A stretch of 24,044 nt of DNA from JABIDZ01 sp964402905 (GTDB lineage Archaea > Iainarchaeota > Iainarchaeia > Iainarchaeales > JAAZKV01): NCBI GenBank assembly GCA_964402905.1, contig CAYODU010000013.1:1-24044 (forward strand), in the 5' to 3' direction. The notes beneath the pieces were generated by a model. The model saw only the letters and a program-made list of their open reading frames with translations. It was not told the origin of the DNA and made no database searches. Made by a program: the position numbers and the translations under genes. Of this stretch, positions 21,533 through 24,044 are shown one piece after another (positions within the stretch are counted from its first letter, which is position 1; each line of letters starts with the position of its first letter).

Positions 21533-22000
21533 ATGGCTGAAATAAATTACATTGTAAGAATTGTTGGAAAAGATCTTGATGGAACAAAAAATGTTCGTGA
21601 TGGAATACAAGGAATAAAAGGAATCGGACACAGAATAGGTGAAATTATTGCAAATAAATTTATTATGGAGAACAATATTTCTCCAGGAAAAAAGCTTGGA
21701 GAATTAACTCCGGAAGAAGTTTCAAAGCTTGAAGAAATAGTTGCTAACCCAGAAAAATTTGGTTTACCTGAATGGGCACTTAATAGACAAAAAGATTTTG
21801 AAAGCGGAGAAAATAAACATTTGACAATGAATGACCTTGACTTTTCTCTTAGAAATGATTTCCAAAGACTTGCCGAAATAAAATCTTATAGAGGATTAAG
21901 ACACATGTGGGGATTGCCAGTAAGAGGACAAAGAACAAGAAGTACTCACAGAGGGAAAGGCGGAACAGTTGGAGTAACAAAAAAGGATGTTAAAAAATAG
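21533..22000 (+). CDS. rps13: Ribosomal protein uS13
   Basis: A 155-residue S13 of the small-subunit head, contacting P-site tRNA and L5. It reads INYIVRIVGKDLDGTKNVRD, then GIQGIKGIGHRIGEIIANKF (helix-hairpin-helix), NDLDFSLRNDFQRLAEIKSY and the basic tail RGLRHMWGLPVRGQRTRSTH. Length is typical for archaea. The motif AGTTGATATGAG (21521-21532) precedes the ATG. It opens the S13-S4-S11-RpoD cluster conserved in archaea. Confidence 0.96.
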   Translation: MAEINYIVRIVGKDLDGTKNVRDGIQGIKGIGHRIGEIIANKFIMENNISPGKKLGELTPEEVSKLEEIVANPEKFGLPEWALNRQKDFESGENKHLTMNDLDFSLRNDFQRLAEIKSYRGLRHMWGLPVRGQRTRSTHRGKGGTVGVTKKDVKK

Positions 22001-22012
22001 TAAGTGATATTT

Positions 22013-22741
22013 ATGGGAGATCCAAAAAAGAGAAGAAGAAAATATTCTAAGCCTAGAAAATCTTTCCAAAAGGAAAGAATAGAAAAAGAAAGAGAGCAAA
22101 AAAAGGTTTACGGGCTTAAAAATAAGAGAGAATATTATCGGGCAGAGTCTCTTGTCAGAGCAAAGCGTGCAACAGCAAGAAAATTACTTGCACTAAGTCT
22201 TGAGAATAGATTGAAGAGAGAAAAAGAATTACTTGATTCACTTTTGAAAATGGGTGTTCTTAATGGAAAACCAACTCTTGAAGATGTATTACTTTTGACT
22301 CCGGATGCATTGCTTGAAAGAAGATTACAAACAATTGTTTGGAGAAAAGGACTTGCAACTACAACAAAACAAGCAAGACAATTTATTGTACACGGACACA
22401 TAGAAATTAATGGCGGGAAAGTTGATAGACCAAGTTATCTGGTTACTGCAGAAGAAGAAGGAAAAATAAAATACCACAAACAAGAAATGATACTTGAAGA
22501 AAAAAAGAATTCTAGACCAAAAGCAACTGACGGAAAAGTAAATGAAATACAAAAAGAGTTCGAAGAAGCAAAACCAAAAACTGGTGAAGAAAAAAATATA
22601 AAAGAAAGTGATGGAAAAGTAGCAAGTGAAAAAAAGAGTTTAAAAGAAAGTGATGAGAAAGGTGCAGGTAGCACAAAAGTACTTGAAGAAATAGAAGAAG
22701 GAAATGTTGAAACAATTAATGCAACAGAGGAAAGTGATTAA
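22013..22741 (+). CDS. rps4: Ribosomal protein uS4 with acidic/charged C-terminal tail
   Basis: A 242-residue S4, longer than the usual archaeal 170-200. It is a primary 16S rRNA-binding protein. The core has GDPKKRRRKYSKPRKSFQKE, LENRLKREKELLDSLLKMG and the S4 domain with RRLQTIVWRKGLATTTKQAR and QFIVHGHIEINGGKVDRPSY. A tail of about 75 residues after KYHKQEMILEEKKN is rich in Lys, Glu, Ser and Gly and holds a short duplication (KESDGKVASEKK / KESDEKGAG). The in-frame GTG at 22004 is within the SD and is rejected. The end AAAGTGAT doubles as the SD of uS11. Confidence 0.94.
   Translation: MGDPKKRRRKYSKPRKSFQKERIEKEREQKKVYGLKNKREYYRAESLVRAKRATARKLLALSLENRLKREKELLDSLLKMGVLNGKPTLEDVLLLTPDALLERRLQTIVWRKGLATTTKQARQFIVHGHIEINGGKVDRPSYLVTAEEEGKIKYHKQEMILEEKKNSRPKATDGKVNEIQKEFEEAKPKTGEEKNIKESDGKVASEKKSLKESDEKGAGSTKVLEEIEEGNVETINATEESD
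22599..22655 (+). repeat. 15-bp direct repeat in the uS4 tail
   Basis: TAAAAGAAAGTGATG occurs at 22599-22613 and again at 22641-22655, encoding KESD twice. A third, shorter GAAAGTGAT ends the gene and acts as the uS11 SD. Confidence 0.7.
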
Positions 22742-22742
22742 A

Positions 22743-23132
22743 ATGGCTGAAACAAAAGGAATAGTTCATATTTATGCTACACACAATAATACTATAATGC
22801 TCTTAACCGATCTTACAGGAGCTGAAACAGTTGCAAAAACAAGTGGTGGAATGGAAACAAAGGCACAGCACAAAGAAGGTTCTCCATACGTTGCAATGAA
22901 ACTAGCAGAAAATATTGCTAATGCTGCAAAAGAAAGAGGAATAAGAGAAGTTTTTGTTAGAGTTCGCGGACACGGAGGAATCAAAAGTGGTTCTGCAGGT
23001 CCCGGAGCAGAAGCAGCAATAAGAAGTCTTACAAGAAACGGTTTAAGATTAATTTCAATAGAAAATGTAACTCCTTTCCCGCACGATGGTTGCAGAAAGA
23101 AAAAGAAATTCAGAGGAAAAATAAAGAATTAA
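22743..23132 (+). CDS. rps11: Ribosomal protein uS11
   Basis: A 129-residue S11 of the platform, next to the E site. Signatures are GIVHIYATHNNTIMLLTDLT, SGGMETKAQHKEGSPYVAMK, VFVRVRGHGGIKSGSAGPGA and the C-terminal VTPFPHDGCRKKKKFRG. The frame is open upstream to 22704 inside uS4, but ATG 22743 fits the family N-terminus. AAAGTGAT (22732-22739) in the end of uS4 is the SD. Only one base separates the uS4 stop and this ATG. Confidence 0.96.
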   Translation: MAETKGIVHIYATHNNTIMLLTDLTGAETVAKTSGGMETKAQHKEGSPYVAMKLAENIANAAKERGIREVFVRVRGHGGIKSGSAGPGAEAAIRSLTRNGLRLISIENVTPFPHDGCRKKKKFRGKIKN

Positions 23133-23147
23133 TTTGTTGGTGGTTTT

Positions 23148-23897
23148 ATGGATGTAAAAAAAGTTTATCAAGATGGCGCTGTAACAAAGTACCTTGTTAA
23201 AGGAACAACAAGTTCTTTCATGAATTCTATTAGACGAACAATAATTATTCATGTACCCTGCTTAGCGGTGGACGAAGTAAATTTCTATGAAAATGATTCA
23301 GTTATCTTTGATGAAATGCTTGCGGGTAGACTAGGTTTGCTACCGATAAAAACAGATCCAAAAGCATATAAGAGAAATGACACAGTAAAATTGGTTCTAG
23401 AAAAAACAGGACCTGGAATAGTAACAAGCAAAGAAATTAAGTGTACTGATCCAAAAATAGAAATTTTGGATAAAAAAATTTATATTGCAAAACTTGGAAA
23501 AGAACAAAAAATGAAATTAGAAATGACAGCAAGAATGAGTTCTGGAAAAGAACATGCACGGTTCCAACCTGCAATAGTTTCGTTTAATGAATTACCAATA
23601 ATAAAAAATGAAAAAACAATTTCAAATGCAAAAGAATTACTAGAAGAAGCTCCAACTGGAAGTATTGAAGTTAAAGCGGGAAAAGTATTTTTGCTTGATC
23701 CCTACAATATAAAAATACAGAATCAACCAGTTGATACACTTGAAAAATACGGAGTAAAAGTTGAATACGAACCAAATGAATTCGTTTTGACAATAGAAAC
23801 TACTGGACAATTAGAAGAAAAAGAAATAATTGAATCAGCACTAAATGAACTTAGCGAAAAATTTAGTGAACTTGATAAAGAAATAAAAAAGTTATAA
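23148..23897 (+). CDS. rpoD: DNA-directed RNA polymerase subunit D (Rpo3)
   Basis: A 249-residue archaeal RpoD, homologous to bacterial alpha-NTD and eukaryotic Rpb3. It pairs with RpoL to nucleate polymerase assembly. The conserved N-terminus includes SSFMNSIRRTIIIHVPCLAV, then DEVNFYENDSVIFDEMLAGR and LGLLPIKTD. The C-terminal half has PIVSF-like FQPAIVSFNELPIIKNEK and VEYEPNEFVLTIETTGQLEE. The region where some archaeal D subunits hold an Fe-S cluster has only one cysteine (KEIKCTDPKIEI), so no cluster is expected. GGTGG (23139-23143) precedes the ATG. A hairpin-rich spacer and a tRNA follow. Confidence 0.95.
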   Translation: MDVKKVYQDGAVTKYLVKGTTSSFMNSIRRTIIIHVPCLAVDEVNFYENDSVIFDEMLAGRLGLLPIKTDPKAYKRNDTVKLVLEKTGPGIVTSKEIKCTDPKIEILDKKIYIAKLGKEQKMKLEMTARMSSGKEHARFQPAIVSFNELPIIKNEKTISNAKELLEEAPTGSIEVKAGKVFLLDPYNIKIQNQPVDTLEKYGVKVEYEPNEFVLTIETTGQLEEKEIIESALNELSEKFSELDKEIKKL

Positions 23898-23929
23898 GAG
23901 AATTATTTTAATTGATTGAAATCAGAAAA

Positions 23930-24018
23930 AATGTTGGAATGCAAAGCATTCAGACATTAATGTTCGACAGTAGCTTGAAGGCTACTGAAAACACCCAAGT
24001 TAACGGAAACAAACCGTT
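23930..24018 (+). other. Hairpin array between rpoD and tRNA
   Basis: AATGT (23930-23934) with ACATT (23954-23958) encloses GAATGC (23937-23942) and GCATTC (23946-23951) around a 3-nt loop. CAGTAGC (23968-23974) pairs with GCTACTG (23981-23987), flanked by TGTT/AACA. AACGG (24002-24006) pairs with CCGTT (24014-24018), which abuts the tRNA. These may form an mRNA 3' end, a tRNA leader or a small RNA; no family is recognised. Confidence 0.5.
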
Positions 24019-24044
24019 GCAGGGGTTCCCGAGCGGTCAAAGGG
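24019..24044 (+). tRNA. tRNA-Leu (probable), 5' fragment cut by window end
   Basis: The last 26 bases read as a tRNA 5' end: acceptor strand GCAGGGG, TT at positions 8-9, D-stem CCC, loop GAGCGGTCAAA, D-stem GGG. The long D-loop with GGTCAAAGGG is typical of type II tRNAs (Leu or Ser). In haloarchaea a tRNA-Leu precedes the eL18-uL13-uS9 genes beyond rpoD, so Leu is favoured by synteny. The anticodon is outside the window, so Ser remains possible. Confidence 0.75.

Noticed and set aside
1..24044. CRISPR array, insertion sequence, integrase or attachment site
   Set aside because: I saw no regularly spaced repeats, transposase-like protein, terminal inverted repeats or target duplications.

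Overview
The window is archaeal chromosomal DNA, visibly AT-rich with lysine- and AGA-rich coding. The evidence is the archaeal/eukaryotic-type ribosomal proteins (eS4, eL14, eL19, eL32, eL34), SUI1/aIF1, the RNase P protein Rpp29, RNA polymerase subunit D, archaeal SecY, TATA-box promoters, some leaderless genes and GGTGAT-type Shine-Dalgarno (SD) sites. All three stop codons are used and no gene needs recoding. I cannot place the lineage. Compact genes, and the absence of adk, cmk and truB from places where many Euryarchaeota carry them, would fit a reduced-genome (for example DPANN-like) archaeon, but that is inference.

Layout. (1) 1-570: the C-terminus of EF-1alpha, a hairpin terminator, then uS10. 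(2) 571-5855: an accessory island with the RNA ligase RtcB, a DUF4013 membrane protein, a second multi-pass membrane protein, and a large secreted, membrane-anchored protein built from cysteine-paired Ig-like repeats. (3) 6057-18733: a nearly unbroken ribosomal operon, L3-L4-L23-L2-S19-L22-S3-L29-SUI1-Rpp29-S17-L14-L24-S4e-L5-S14-S8-L6-L32e-L19e-L18-S5-L30-L15, followed by SecY (18830-20203). Several junctions overlap as ATGA. (4) 20204-20416: a hairpin-rich spacer containing a likely terminator and a new promoter. (5) 20417-23897: DUF106 (YidC/EMC3-like insertase)-L34e-L14e-S13-S4-S11-RpoD. (6) 23898-24044: another hairpin-rich spacer leading into a type II tRNA, probably tRNA-Leu, cut by the window end.

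The genes make and couple the translation, transcription and membrane-insertion machinery. Ribosomal proteins of both subunits, an initiation factor, an RNase P subunit and a polymerase subunit are co-expressed with the SecY channel and a likely insertase. The least explained parts are the membrane/surface island, the two hairpin arrays, the charged tails on several ribosomal proteins, an eL34 that has lost its zinc ribbon, and a recurring GGTTGATGA motif before several start codons. I found no mobile element, CRISPR array, defence system or clearly new multi-gene system.

Start codons need care. In five genes an in-frame GTG lies exactly 9 nt before the real ATG, because it is part of the SD. 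I placed these starts at the downstream ATG.
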